A DNA stretch of 64,000 nt from Nocardioides aurantiacus (GTDB taxonomy: Bacteria; Actinomycetota; Actinomycetes; Propionibacteriales; Nocardioidaceae), in the NCBI RefSeq assembly GCF_003752505.1, contig NZ_RKHO01000001.1:1612001-1676000 (forward strand), in the 5' to 3' direction. The notes under the pieces are model-generated. The model made no database searches, was not told the origin of the DNA, and saw nothing but the letters and a program-made list of their open reading frames with translations. Made by a program: the position numbers and the translations under genes. Positions 21,157 to 29,406 of the stretch are shown here, one piece after another; positions within the stretch are counted from its first letter, which is position 1, and each line of letters starts with the position of its first letter.

Positions 21157-21996
21157 TTGTCCGTCGTCACCGGGGTCCTCGGCCTCTTCAGCGGCAAGCC
21201 CCGCAACCCCGTCGGGGAGGGCGGCCGGATGGCCCTCGCCGACCACTTCCGCGAGCTGCGCGCGCGGATCATGCGGGTCGCCCTCTACCTCGTCCTCGGC
21301 ACGGTCGTCGCGCTGTTCTTCTACGACACGCTCTTCCAGCTGATCCTCGACCCCTACAACCAGGCCCGCGAGCTGCTGGGCCAGGAGACGCAGACGCAGG
21401 CCGTGATCAGCGGCGTCGGCACCCCGCTGCTGCTGCAGCTGAAGATCTGCGCCGTGGCGGGCGTGGTGGCCACCTCGCCGCTGTGGCTCTACGAGATCTG
21501 GGCCTTCATCGTCCCCGGCCTGCACTCGCAGGAGAAGCGCTGGACCCGGCTGTTCGCCGTGGTCGCGGGACCGCTGTTCATCGCGGGCGTGGCCATGGGC
21601 TACTACGTGCTGCCCAAGGGCATCGCCACGCTGATCGGGTTCACGCCCGACGGGCTGACCCAGCTGACCGACTTCGGCGACTTCTACAGCTTCATCACCC
21701 GGATGCTGCTGGTCTTCGGCATCGCCTTCGAGATCCCGCTGTTCGTGGTGCTGCTCAACCTGGCCGGCGTGGTCTCCGGTCGGGCGCTGGGGCGCCACCG
21801 GCCGTGGATCATCGTCGGCACCTTCGTCTTCGCCGCCGTCGCGACACCGTCCACCGACCCCTTCTCGATGCTGATGCTCGCCATCCCGATGCTGCTGCTG
21901 CTGCTCGTCTCGGAGGTGATCGCCCGCCTCATCGACCGACGTCGCGGCCGCTTCGCCCACGAGGAGTGGGACGACGACACCGCCTCGCCGCTGTAG
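21157..21996 (+). CDS. tatC: Sec-independent protein translocase TatC
   Basis: Receptor subunit that recognises the RR signal peptide. The 279 residues show the family start MALADHFRELRARIMR, six predicted membrane helices, and PLWLYEIWAFIVPGLHSQEKR (TatC signature with the conserved Glu). FGIAFEIPLFVVLL follows. A basic C-terminus ends with DRRRGRFAHEEWDD. The TTG at 21157 is the longest start; ATG 21229 would begin exactly at MALADHF and cannot be excluded. Confidence 0.94.
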   Translation: MSVVTGVLGLFSGKPRNPVGEGGRMALADHFRELRARIMRVALYLVLGTVVALFFYDTLFQLILDPYNQARELLGQETQTQAVISGVGTPLLLQLKICAVAGVVATSPLWLYEIWAFIVPGLHSQEKRWTRLFAVVAGPLFIAGVAMGYYVLPKGIATLIGFTPDGLTQLTDFGDFYSFITRMLLVFGIAFEIPLFVVLLNLAGVVSGRALGRHRPWIIVGTFVFAAVATPSTDPFSMLMLAIPMLLLLLVSEVIARLIDRRRGRFAHEEWDDDTASPL

Positions 21997-22028
21997 CCGG
22001 CGTGAGCCTCCGGTGCTGCCCCTGCGAC

Positions 22029-22034
22029 TAGGGT
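22029..22034 (+). promoter_or_regulatory. -10 element, leaderless promoter of the lipid kinase gene
   Basis: TAGGGT lies 7 nt before GTG 22042. Confidence 0.6.
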
Positions 22035-22041
22035 CGGACAC

Positions 22042-22920
22042 GTGTCCCGCCGCATCGCCCTGCTCATCAACCCGAGCTCCGGACGCGGCCAGGGGATGCG
22101 GATCGCCGCCGAGGCCGTGCCCCGGCTGCGCGACGCGGGCCACGAGGTCGAGGACCTGCGCGGACGCGACGCCGACGAGGCCCGCGACCTCGTCCACGAC
22201 TGCGTCGAGCGCGGGATCGACACCGTCGCGGTGGTGGGTGGGGACGGCATGGTCCACGTCGCGATCCAGGCCCTGGCGGGGTCGGGGACGCGGCTCGGGC
22301 TGCTCCCGGCGGGCACCGGCAACGACGTCGCCCGCTACCTCGACGTGCCCCGTGGTGACACCGCCGCCGCCGTCGACGTCGTGATCGGCGGCCGCGAGCG
22401 CACCATCGACCTGGCGCGGGCGGGAGCGACGTACTTCCTGACGGTGCTGGCCGCGGGCTTCGACGCCGTGGTCAACGAGCGCGCCAACCGGATGCGGCGG
22501 CCCCGCGGCCAGATGCGCTACAACCTCGCCACCCTGGCCGAGCTGCGGACGCTGCGCCCGATCGACTACGTGCTCGAGCTCGACGGCGAGGAGCAACGGC
22601 TCGCCGCCACCGTGGTGGCGGTCGGCAACGGACCGTCCTTCGGCGGCGGGCTGCGGATCACCGAGGGTGCCGAGCTCGACGACGGCCTGCTCGACGTCGT
22701 GGTCATCGAGCCGCTGAGCCGGCGCGAGCTGGTGCGGACCTACCCGAAGCTGTTCCGGGGCACCCACGTGCACCACCCGGGCTACCACCACCACCGGGTG
22801 CGCTCGGTGACGGTCGCGGCGGCCGGCATCACGGCGTACGCCGACGGCGAGCGGATCGGTCCGCTCCCGCTGACCGTGGACGTGGTCCCGGCGGCGTTGC
22901 GGGTACTGGTGGGCCGATGA
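22042..22920 (+). CDS. Diacylglycerol/lipid kinase family protein (DgkB/YegS-like)
   Basis: A 292-residue member of the DAGK catalytic family, which phosphorylates diacylglycerol or related lipids at the membrane. The N-terminal ALLINPSSGRGQG, the nucleotide motif VVGGDGMVHVAIQAL (GGDGT-type, with Met in place of Thr) and LGLLPAGTGNDVARYL are diagnostic. VVAVGNGPSFGGGLRITEGAELDDGLLDVVV supplies the second domain. Lipid specificity cannot be read. The helicase start overlaps its stop by 4 bp (ATGA). Confidence 0.9.
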   Translation: MSRRIALLINPSSGRGQGMRIAAEAVPRLRDAGHEVEDLRGRDADEARDLVHDCVERGIDTVAVVGGDGMVHVAIQALAGSGTRLGLLPAGTGNDVARYLDVPRGDTAAAVDVVIGGRERTIDLARAGATYFLTVLAAGFDAVVNERANRMRRPRGQMRYNLATLAELRTLRPIDYVLELDGEEQRLAATVVAVGNGPSFGGGLRITEGAELDDGLLDVVVIEPLSRRELVRTYPKLFRGTHVHHPGYHHHRVRSVTVAAAGITAYADGERIGPLPLTVDVVPAALRVLVGR

Positions 22921-25757
22921 GCAGCCGCCCCGACCGTCCCAGCGCCGCCGAGCGCTACTCCCGCTTCCGGGCCCACCAGGAGCACCCCATGCTGGCCGAC
23001 TTCGCCTCCCGCCAGGCCTTCGCGCTCGACGACTTCCAGCTGCGGGCCTGCCGCGAGCTCGAGGACGGCCGCTCGGTCCTGGTGGCCGCGCCCACCGGGT
23101 CGGGCAAGACCATCGTCGGCGAGTTCGCGGTGCACCTGGCGCTGGAGTCGGGTCGCAAGGCGTTCTACACCACCCCGATCAAGGCGCTGTCGAACCAGAA
23201 GTTCCACGACCTCTCGATGCGCTACGGACCGGAGAACGTCGGCCTGCTCACCGGTGACAACAGCATCAACGGCGAGGCCCCGGTCGTCGTGATGACCACC
23301 GAGGTCCTCCGCAACATGCTGTACGCCGGTTCGCGGACCCTCGAGACGCTCGGGTTCGTCGTCATGGACGAGGTGCACTACCTCGCCGACCGGATCCGCG
23401 GCGCGGTGTGGGAGGAGGTGATCATCCACCTGCCCGAGTCGGTGGCGGTCGCCTCGCTGTCGGCCACCGTCAGCAACGCCGAGGAGTTCGGCGAGTGGCT
23501 GGGCACCGTGCGTGGCGAGACCACCACGATCGTCGAGGAGCGCCGGCCGGTGCCGCTCTACCAGCACGTCATCGCCGGGCGACGGATGTACGACCTGTTC
23601 GCCGACGAGGAGACCGCCGACCCCACCCGCGACCGACAACCCCGGGTCAACCCGCAGCTGGAGAAGCTGGCCCGCGACGACTGGGCCCGCGGCCGGATGA
23701 AGGACCGCCGTGCCCCGCGCGGCGGCAAGCGCCCGCAGTCGGGCGCGAACGGCGCCCGCGGCGCCTGGACCCCGACGCGCGCCCAGGTGGTGGAGCAGCT
23801 CGACCGGGCCGGTCTGCTGCCGGCGATCGTGTTCATCTTCAGCCGGATCGGCTGCGACGCCGCGGTGCAGCAGTGCCTCGAGGCCAACTTGCGGCTGACC
23901 AGCCCCGCCGAGCGCGAGGAGATCTACGCGTTCGTGGAGGAGCGTTGCGCCGACCTGCCCGACGAGGACCTGCAGGCCCTGGGCTACCACGAGTTCCTCG
24001 ACGGCCTCACCCGCGGCATCGCCGCCCACCACGCGGGGATGCTGCCGAAGTTCAAGGAGTGCGTGGAGGAGCTGTTCCTGCGGGGGCTGTGCCGCGTGGT
24101 CTTCGCGACCGAGACCCTGGCGCTGGGCATCAACATGCCGGCCCGCTCGGTGGTCATCGAGAAGCTGTCGAAGTGGAACGGAGAGACCCACGCCGACCTG
24201 TCGCCGGGGGAGTACACCCAGCTGACCGGTCGCGCCGGACGCCGCGGCATCGACGTCGAGGGCCACGGCGTCGTGCTGTGGCAGCAGGGGCTCGACCCGT
24301 CTGCGGTCGCCGGTCTGGCCTCCACGCGCACCTATCCGCTGCGGTCGAGCTTCCGGCCGTCGTACAACATGGCGGTCAACCTGGTGCACCAGTTCGGCCG
24401 CGACCGGGCGCGCGAGCTGCTGGAGTCCTCCTTCGCGCAGTTCCAGGCCGACAAGGCCGTCGTCGGGCTCGCCCGCCAGCTGCGCAAGAGCGACGACGCG
24501 CTGGCGGGGTACGCCGACGCCGCCGCCTGCGACCGCGGCGACTTCATGGAGTACGCCGGGCTGCGCCACCAGCTCTCCGACACCGAGCGCGACCTCGCCA
24601 AGTCACGTCGCTTCGACCGCCGCCAGGAGGTGCTGGACTCCCTGGAGGCGCTGCGCCCCGGCGACGTCATCGAGGTGCCGAGCGGCCGGTTCGCCGGTCT
24701 CGCGGTCGTCATCGACCCCGGCACCCGCGCCGACCGCGACGGGCCGCGTCCCTACGTGCTGACCTCCGACCGGCACGCCCGTCGGCTCAGCCTGACCGAC
24801 TTCGCGACCCCGGTCGGGTCGATCACGCGGTTGAAGATCCCGCGCAGCTTCAACGGTCGCAACCCGCAGTCGCGGCGCGACCTGGCCAACGCGCTCAAGG
24901 AGCGCACCCACGGGTTCGCGCCGCCCCCGCCGGGCCAGGACGGCAGGTCCGGCACCGGCTCGTCGCGCTCGGGCAACGGCCGCTCCAGCACCGGCCGCTC
25001 GGGCATGGAGGACAGCCGGATCGAGGACCTGCGTCGCCGGTTGCGGGCCCACCCCTGCCACGAGTGCCCCGACCGCGAGGACCACGCCCGGTGGGCCGAG
25101 CGGTGGTTCAAGCTCGAGCGCGACTCGGCCACGCTGCGCCGCCGGATCGAGCAGCGCACCAACACCATCGCCCGTCGCTTCGACCGCGTCTGCGAGGTGC
25201 TGGCGACGCTCGGCTACCTCGAGGGCGAGGGCACCGACCTGGCCGTGACCGAGCGCGGCCGCACCCTGATGCGGATCTACAACGAGATGGACCTGCTCAC
25301 CGCCGAGTCGCTGCGCGCCGGGCTGTGGGACGGCCTCGACGCCTCCGAGCTGGCCGCCGTGCTCTCGACCCTGGTCTACGAGTCGCGCCGGCCCGACGAC
25401 GCGGCCACCCCGCGGCTGCCCGCCTCCGGCCCGGTCCGCGAGGTGCTGGCCGAGATGGTCTCGACCTGGTCCGACCTCGATGCCTTGGAGCGCGAGCACC
25501 ACCTCGACCAGCTGCACGAGCCCGACCTGGGCTTCGTGTGGGCGGCGTGGCGCTGGGCCGAGGGCGACGAGCTCGACGACATCCTGCGGGTCACCGACCT
25601 CTCCGCCGGCGACTTCGTGCGGTGGGTCAAGCAGCTGCTCGACCTCGCCGACCAGGTCGCCGACGCCGCCGGGTCCGGTGCGCTGCGGACGACCGCCCGC
25701 GAGGCCGCCGGCCGGCTGCGTCGCGGGGTCGTGGCCTACTCCTCGGTCAGCAGCTAG
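22917..25757 (+). CDS. helY: SKI2-like DEAD/DEAH-box helicase (HelY type)
   Basis: A 946-residue superfamily 2 helicase close to actinobacterial HelY and eukaryotic Ski2/Mtr4. Motif I is APTGSGKT, motif Ia TTPIKALSNQK, motif II MDEVHYL and motif III SLSATVSN. Motif VI is the QLTGRAGRRGIDVEG segment. A long insertion and a C-terminal DSHCT domain (about 770-940) follow the core. A low-complexity Gly-Ser-Arg linker lies near residue 670-695, and the DSHCT part begins after a Cys-containing HPCHECPDREDHARW segment. The probable role is RNA unwinding or turnover. It ends convergent with, and overlapping by 4 bp, the flavoprotein gene. Confidence 0.92.
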   Translation: MSSRPDRPSAAERYSRFRAHQEHPMLADFASRQAFALDDFQLRACRELEDGRSVLVAAPTGSGKTIVGEFAVHLALESGRKAFYTTPIKALSNQKFHDLSMRYGPENVGLLTGDNSINGEAPVVVMTTEVLRNMLYAGSRTLETLGFVVMDEVHYLADRIRGAVWEEVIIHLPESVAVASLSATVSNAEEFGEWLGTVRGETTTIVEERRPVPLYQHVIAGRRMYDLFADEETADPTRDRQPRVNPQLEKLARDDWARGRMKDRRAPRGGKRPQSGANGARGAWTPTRAQVVEQLDRAGLLPAIVFIFSRIGCDAAVQQCLEANLRLTSPAEREEIYAFVEERCADLPDEDLQALGYHEFLDGLTRGIAAHHAGMLPKFKECVEELFLRGLCRVVFATETLALGINMPARSVVIEKLSKWNGETHADLSPGEYTQLTGRAGRRGIDVEGHGVVLWQQGLDPSAVAGLASTRTYPLRSSFRPSYNMAVNLVHQFGRDRARELLESSFAQFQADKAVVGLARQLRKSDDALAGYADAAACDRGDFMEYAGLRHQLSDTERDLAKSRRFDRRQEVLDSLEALRPGDVIEVPSGRFAGLAVVIDPGTRADRDGPRPYVLTSDRHARRLSLTDFATPVGSITRLKIPRSFNGRNPQSRRDLANALKERTHGFAPPPPGQDGRSGTGSSRSGNGRSSTGRSGMEDSRIEDLRRRLRAHPCHECPDREDHARWAERWFKLERDSATLRRRIEQRTNTIARRFDRVCEVLATLGYLEGEGTDLAVTERGRTLMRIYNEMDLLTAESLRAGLWDGLDASELAAVLSTLVYESRRPDDAATPRLPASGPVREVLAEMVSTWSDLDALEREHHLDQLHEPDLGFVWAAWRWAEGDELDDILRVTDLSAGDFVRWVKQLLDLADQVADAAGSGALRTTAREAAGRLRRGVVAYSSVSS

Positions 25758-26695
25758 GCCGGGAGGAGCGCGGCGAGCTCCGCCTCGATCAGCTCGGCGT
25801 GGATCATGGCGCCGGCGGTGGTGCCGGCCGCACCGCTGGCGCCGACCTGGGCGGTCAGGTCCGCGACGTTGCCGGCCAGGAAGACGCCCTCGACGCTGGT
25901 GCGCCCGGTCGGGTCGGCCGGGTAGTGCTCACCCATGCCCGTCGGGTGGGCGACCGGGTCCAGACCGACGGCGTCGAGCACGGCCGAGCGCGCCACCATC
26001 CGCGGGGCCACCACCACGGCGTCGAGCGACAGCTGCGTCCCGTCCTCCAGCCGTACGCCGGACAGCCGACCCGGCTCGCCCTCCAGCGCCCTCACCCGCC
26101 CGGTCACCACCGTCACGCCGGCGGCCGCCAGCCGCGGCAGGTCGGCCTCGGCCGGCGGGACCTCGTGGGCGAGCAGCACCACCCGGTCGGAGAGGCGGCT
26201 GAACATGACCGCCTGGTGCACCGCCATCGGACCGGTGGCCAGCACGCCGATGCGCTGGTCGCGCACCTCCCAGCCGTGGCAGAACGGGCAGTGCAGCACC
26301 TGCTGGACCCACCGCTCGGCCAGGCCCGGCACGTCGGGCAGCTCGTCCACCAGGCCCGTCGTCACCAGCAGCCGACGCCCGGTCACGGCAGTCCCGTCCT
26401 CGAGCTCCACCTCGAAGCCGGCTGGGGTGCGACGGGCGCCGACGGCGCGGCCGCGGCGTACCTCCCCGCCGTAGGTCTCCAGGTCGGCCCGTCCCTGCGC
26501 CAGCAGCTCCAGGGGCGAGCCGCCCTCGCGTCCCAGGAGGTTGTGCACCCCGTCGGCCGGCGCGTTGCGCGGAGCGCCCGCGTCGACCACCAGCACCCGC
26601 CGGCGCGACCGCGCCAGGGCGATCGCCCCGCTCAGCCCGGCGGCACCCCCGCCGACCACCACCACGTCGTAGCCGTCGTCCTGCTGCGCTGCCAT
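25754..26695 (-). CDS. Thioredoxin reductase-like FAD/NAD(P) oxidoreductase
   Basis: A 313-residue class II pyridine nucleotide-disulfide oxidoreductase-like protein. The FAD motif is YDVVVVGGGAAGLSGAIALARS. A CxxC-like HCPFCHGWEVRD (about residue 145) occupies the place of the TrxR CATC but has the CPFC form seen in a branch of TrxR-like proteins. The C-terminal FAD motif is VEGVFLAGNVADL. No classical NADPH GxGxxA site is obvious, which leaves the electron donor unclear. ATG 26695 has a strong SD (GAGGAGG on the minus strand). The divergent XRE-cupin regulator 90 bp away is the likely controller. Confidence 0.85.
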   Translation of the reverse strand: MAAQQDDGYDVVVVGGGAAGLSGAIALARSRRRVLVVDAGAPRNAPADGVHNLLGREGGSPLELLAQGRADLETYGGEVRRGRAVGARRTPAGFEVELEDGTAVTGRRLLVTTGLVDELPDVPGLAERWVQQVLHCPFCHGWEVRDQRIGVLATGPMAVHQAVMFSRLSDRVVLLAHEVPPAEADLPRLAAAGVTVVTGRVRALEGEPGRLSGVRLEDGTQLSLDAVVVAPRMVARSAVLDAVGLDPVAHPTGMGEHYPADPTGRTSVEGVFLAGNVADLTAQVGASGAAGTTAGAMIHAELIEAELAALLPA

Positions 26696-26748
26696 GTCGT
26701 CCTCCTCGTCGTCCGGTGCCACCACCGTGCGCGGGATGGCCGACGATC

Positions 26749-26774
26749 GGCAAGTCCTGTTGCCGGTATGGCAA
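26749..26774. promoter_or_regulatory. Alternating GGCAA / TTGCC operator in a divergent promoter
   Basis: Three half-sites alternate in orientation: GGCAA 26749-26753, TTGCC 26760-26764 and GGCAA 26770-26774, with gaps of 6 and 5 bp. This gives two overlapping inverted repeats between the flavoprotein gene and the regulator gene. A possible -10, CAAGAT, lies at 26772-26777, 7 nt before ATG 26785. It is a candidate binding site for the XRE-cupin protein. Confidence 0.5.
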
Positions 26775-26784
26775 GATCTCCACC

Positions 26785-27378
26785 ATGGACGAGCTCGACA
26801 CGGTGCTGGACTCCGTCGGACCCCGGCTGCGGGCGCTGCGGCTGGAGGCCGAGCTGACCCTCGCCGACCTGGCCACCACGACCGGCATCTCTGTCAGCAC
26901 GCTGTCGCGGCTGGAGTCCGGTGGGCGCCGCCCCACGCTGGAGCTGCTGCTCCCGCTCGCCCGCGCCCACGGCCTGGCCCTGGACGACCTGGTCGGGGCC
27001 GACGGCGCCGCCGATCCACGGGTCCCGCAGCGCGCGGTCACCCGCGGGGGCATGACGATGGTGCCGCTGAGCCGGCGGGCGGGCGGGCTGCAGGCCTACA
27101 AGCTCACCATCCCCCCGGGGCGACGCCGCCGGCAGCCGGACCCGCAGACCCACGAGGGCTACGAGTGGCTCTACGTGCTCGACGGCCGGCTGCGGATGGT
27201 GCTGGGGGACCACGACGTGGTGCTCGAGCCGGGCGAGGTCGCGGAGTTCGACACCCGGCTGCCGCACTGGTTCGGCGGCGCGGACGAGCGGCGGGTCGAG
27301 TTCCTGTCGATCTTCGGGCGCGAGGGCGAGCGGATGCACACGCGGGCCCGCTCGACCGACCGTCGGCAGGACGACTGA
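26785..27378 (+). CDS. XRE family regulator with C-terminal cupin domain
   Basis: A 197-residue regulator. The N-terminal HTH (about 10-66) is RLRALRLEAELTLADLATTTGISVSTLSRLESGGRRPTLELLLPLARAHG. The C-terminal cupin (about 105-185) has THEGYEWLYVLDGRLRMVLGD and the second motif EPGEVAEFDTRLPHWFG. The cupin presumably senses a small ligand. The divergent flavoprotein gene and the shared GGCAA half-sites suggest local control and autoregulation. The target pathway is unknown. Confidence 0.9.
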   Translation: MDELDTVLDSVGPRLRALRLEAELTLADLATTTGISVSTLSRLESGGRRPTLELLLPLARAHGLALDDLVGADGAADPRVPQRAVTRGGMTMVPLSRRAGGLQAYKLTIPPGRRRRQPDPQTHEGYEWLYVLDGRLRMVLGDHDVVLEPGEVAEFDTRLPHWFGGADERRVEFLSIFGREGERMHTRARSTDRRQDD

Positions 27379-27394
27379 CGGCGTCGACCGCGGC

Positions 27395-28354
27395 TCAGGC
27401 GCGGGCGGCCAGCACCTCGCGCAGCCGCTCGACCGGGCTCGTCAGGCCCCACTGCTCCGCGATCGCCTCGAGCATCTCGGGATCGGCGGGGGAGGCGGGC
27501 AGAGCGAGGTCCGGGCCGCCGAGGTCGAGGTCGCGCACGACGGCGACCACACGGGGAGCGACCTCGAGGTAGTCCAGCGCGGCCGTGACCTTGCCGCGCG
27601 GTCCGGGGCCCATCTTGGCGTCGGGGTCGGCGCCCTCGGGGTCGGTGGCGGCGGCGAGGATCGCGTCGAGGTCCCCGAAGCGGCCGAGCAGCACGGCCGC
27701 GGTCTTGTCGCCGATGCCGGCCACGCCGGGCAGGCCGTCGGAGGAGTCGCCGCGCAGGGTGGCGAAGGCGGCGTACTGGGCGGCCTCGACGCCGTAGCGC
27801 TCGCGGACCCATGCCTCGTCGACCCGCTCGTGCCTGCCCACGCCCCGTGCGGTGTAGAGCACCCGCACCTCCTGCTCGTCGTCGACGAGCTGGAAGAGGT
27901 CGCGGTCGCCGGTCACGACGTCGACGGGCATCCCGGCCCCGGTCGCCAGCGTCCCGATGACGTCGTCGGCCTCGTGGTGGTCGGCACCCACGACCGCGAT
28001 CCCGAAGGCCTGTAGCACGGCCTCGATGATCGGCACCTGCTTCTCCAGCGGGTCGGGCACCTCCTCGACGTCGGGGTCGGTCTGGCGCTCGGCGACCACG
28101 CGGTGGGCCTTGTAGGTGGGGATCAGGTCGACCCGCCACTGCGGTCGCCAGTCGTTGTCCCAGCAGCACGCCAGGTGGGTGGGCTCGTAGTCGGCCACCA
28201 GCCGGCTGATGAAGTCGAGCAGGCCGCGCACGGCGTTGACCGGTGTGCCGTCCGGCGCGGTCACCGAGTCGGGCACGCCGAAGAAGGCCCGGAAGTAGAG
28301 CGACGCGGTGTCGAGGAGCATCAGGCGCTGCGGAGCGGGCTGCGTGGCGGGCAT
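27395..28354 (-). CDS. 5'-3' exonuclease (DNA polymerase I N-terminal type, stand-alone)
   Basis: A 319-residue flap/5' nuclease corresponding to the N-terminal domain of Pol I, encoded separately. MLLDTASLYFRAFFG carries the first metal Asp, and HHEADDVIGTLAT and TGDRDLFQLV the acidic metal clusters. LRGDSSDGLPGVAGIGDKTAAVLL has the final Asp pair and a helix-hairpin-helix. It probably removes RNA primers or flaps. TAGGCT lies 6 nt before ATG 28354 on the minus strand. The 16-bp gap to the XRE gene makes a convergent pair. Confidence 0.92.
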   Translation of the reverse strand: MPATQPAPQRLMLLDTASLYFRAFFGVPDSVTAPDGTPVNAVRGLLDFISRLVADYEPTHLACCWDNDWRPQWRVDLIPTYKAHRVVAERQTDPDVEEVPDPLEKQVPIIEAVLQAFGIAVVGADHHEADDVIGTLATGAGMPVDVVTGDRDLFQLVDDEQEVRVLYTARGVGRHERVDEAWVRERYGVEAAQYAAFATLRGDSSDGLPGVAGIGDKTAAVLLGRFGDLDAILAAATDPEGADPDAKMGPGPRGKVTAALDYLEVAPRVVAVVRDLDLGGPDLALPASPADPEMLEAIAEQWGLTSPVERLREVLAARA

Positions 28355-28360
28355 GGGCGC

Positions 28361-28366
28361 AGCCTA
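28361..28366 (-). promoter_or_regulatory. -10 element, leaderless promoter of the exonuclease gene
   Basis: TAGGCT on the minus strand is 6 nt from ATG 28354. Confidence 0.6.
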
Positions 28367-28419
28367 GGGGCGACCGGGGACGGCGACCCGGTCCGGCGCT
28401 CCCGGGCCGGTCCGGCCGC

Positions 28420-28425
28420 TAGGGT
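28420..28425 (+). promoter_or_regulatory. -10 element, leaderless promoter of the Lrp/AsnC gene
   Basis: TAGGGT is 7 nt before GTG 28433. It is divergent from the exonuclease promoter, 53 bp away. Confidence 0.6.
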
Positions 28426-28432
28426 CTCCCGC

Positions 28433-28870
28433 GTGGAGAACAAGGACCGGCAGATCCTGCGGCTGCTCGCCGACGACGGCCGGATGTCCTACACCGACCT
28501 CGGCCGGGCCACGGGCCTGTCGACCAGCGCCGTGCACCAGCGCGTCAAGCGGCTCGAGGAGCGCGGCCTGATCCTGGGGTACGGCGCGACGATCGACCAC
28601 GCCGCCGCGGGCAAGCCGCTGACGGCGTTCGTCAGCATCACCCCGATCGACGTCTCGCGGCCCGACGACTACCCCGAGAAGCTCCGGGGCGTCGAGGAGA
28701 TCGAGTCGTGCTGGTCGGTGGCCGGCGAGGAGTCCTACATCCTCAAGGTACGCGTGGCCACGCCCGCCGACCTCGAGGACCTGCTCGCCCGGGTGCGCGC
28801 CGCGGCCCACGTCTCGACGCGCACCACGATCGTGCTCTCGACGCCCTTCGAGAACCGCGCGACCCACTAG
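28433..28870 (+). CDS. Lrp/AsnC family transcriptional regulator
   Basis: A 145-residue regulator. It has an N-terminal winged HTH (VENKDRQILRLLADDGRMSYTDLGRATGLSTSAVHQRVKRLEERGLILGYGA) and a C-terminal RAM ligand-binding domain (about 70-140; VEEIESCWSVAGEESYILKVRV). Family members sense amino acids as octamers. The target here is not evident; a lysine fermentation-like locus lies 6.6 kb away but no direct link is visible. GTG 28433 was chosen from the -10 spacing. Confidence 0.92.
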   Translation: MENKDRQILRLLADDGRMSYTDLGRATGLSTSAVHQRVKRLEERGLILGYGATIDHAAAGKPLTAFVSITPIDVSRPDDYPEKLRGVEEIESCWSVAGEESYILKVRVATPADLEDLLARVRAAAHVSTRTTIVLSTPFENRATH

Positions 28871-29346
28871 TCGCCCCGGACCGCGGCCTCGAGGTCGGCG
28901 ATCGAGAACGGGACGCCGTCCAGCGTCATGAAGTAGGCCACCGCGCGCGGTGCCACCTCGGGGTCGCCCAGGTGGTCGTCGAGCGCGGCGGGGTAGACCT
29001 GCCAGGCGAAGCCGAAGCGGTCCGAGAGCCAGCCGCAGGGGCCCGCCTTGCCGCCGTCGGTCAGGCCGGCCCAGAGGCGGTCGATCTCGTCCTGGGTGTC
29101 GCACGGCACCGCCAGTGAGACCGCCTCGTTGGGCTCGAAGCGGGTGTCGCCGCCGTTGATGGCGGTGTAGGGCTGGCCCTGGAGCTCGAAGACGACGGCC
29201 ATCGTCTGACCGGCCAGGTCGCCGGCCTCCTCGCCGTACGGCGTCGAGGAGACGATGCGGGAGTCGGGGAAGAGCGAGACCCAGTGGTCGACGGCCTCCT
29301 GGATCCGGCCGTCGTTGATCCACAGGTTGACGTTGACAGGTCGCAT
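28867..29346 (-). CDS. VOC (glyoxalase-fold) family protein, PhnB-like
   Basis: A 159-residue vicinal oxygen chelate protein of the type long annotated as 3-demethylubiquinone methyltransferase-like. The pattern NVNLWINDGRIQEAVDHWVSLFPDSRI, VVFELQGQPYTAINGG, EAVSLAVPCDTQDEIDRLWAGL and CGWLSDRFGFAWQVYP is typical. The substrate is unknown. ATG 29346 has an SD (GAGGAG). It overlaps the AsnC gene end by 4 bp, convergent. Confidence 0.88.
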   Translation of the reverse strand: MRPVNVNLWINDGRIQEAVDHWVSLFPDSRIVSSTPYGEEAGDLAGQTMAVVFELQGQPYTAINGGDTRFEPNEAVSLAVPCDTQDEIDRLWAGLTDGGKAGPCGWLSDRFGFAWQVYPAALDDHLGDPEVAPRAVAYFMTLDGVPFSIADLEAAVRGD

Positions 29347-29406
29347 GGCGGGCTCCTCGGGGTGGTGGGGGTTCTCAGCGGGACAGACCGCAGCAGGACC
29401 CCGGAC

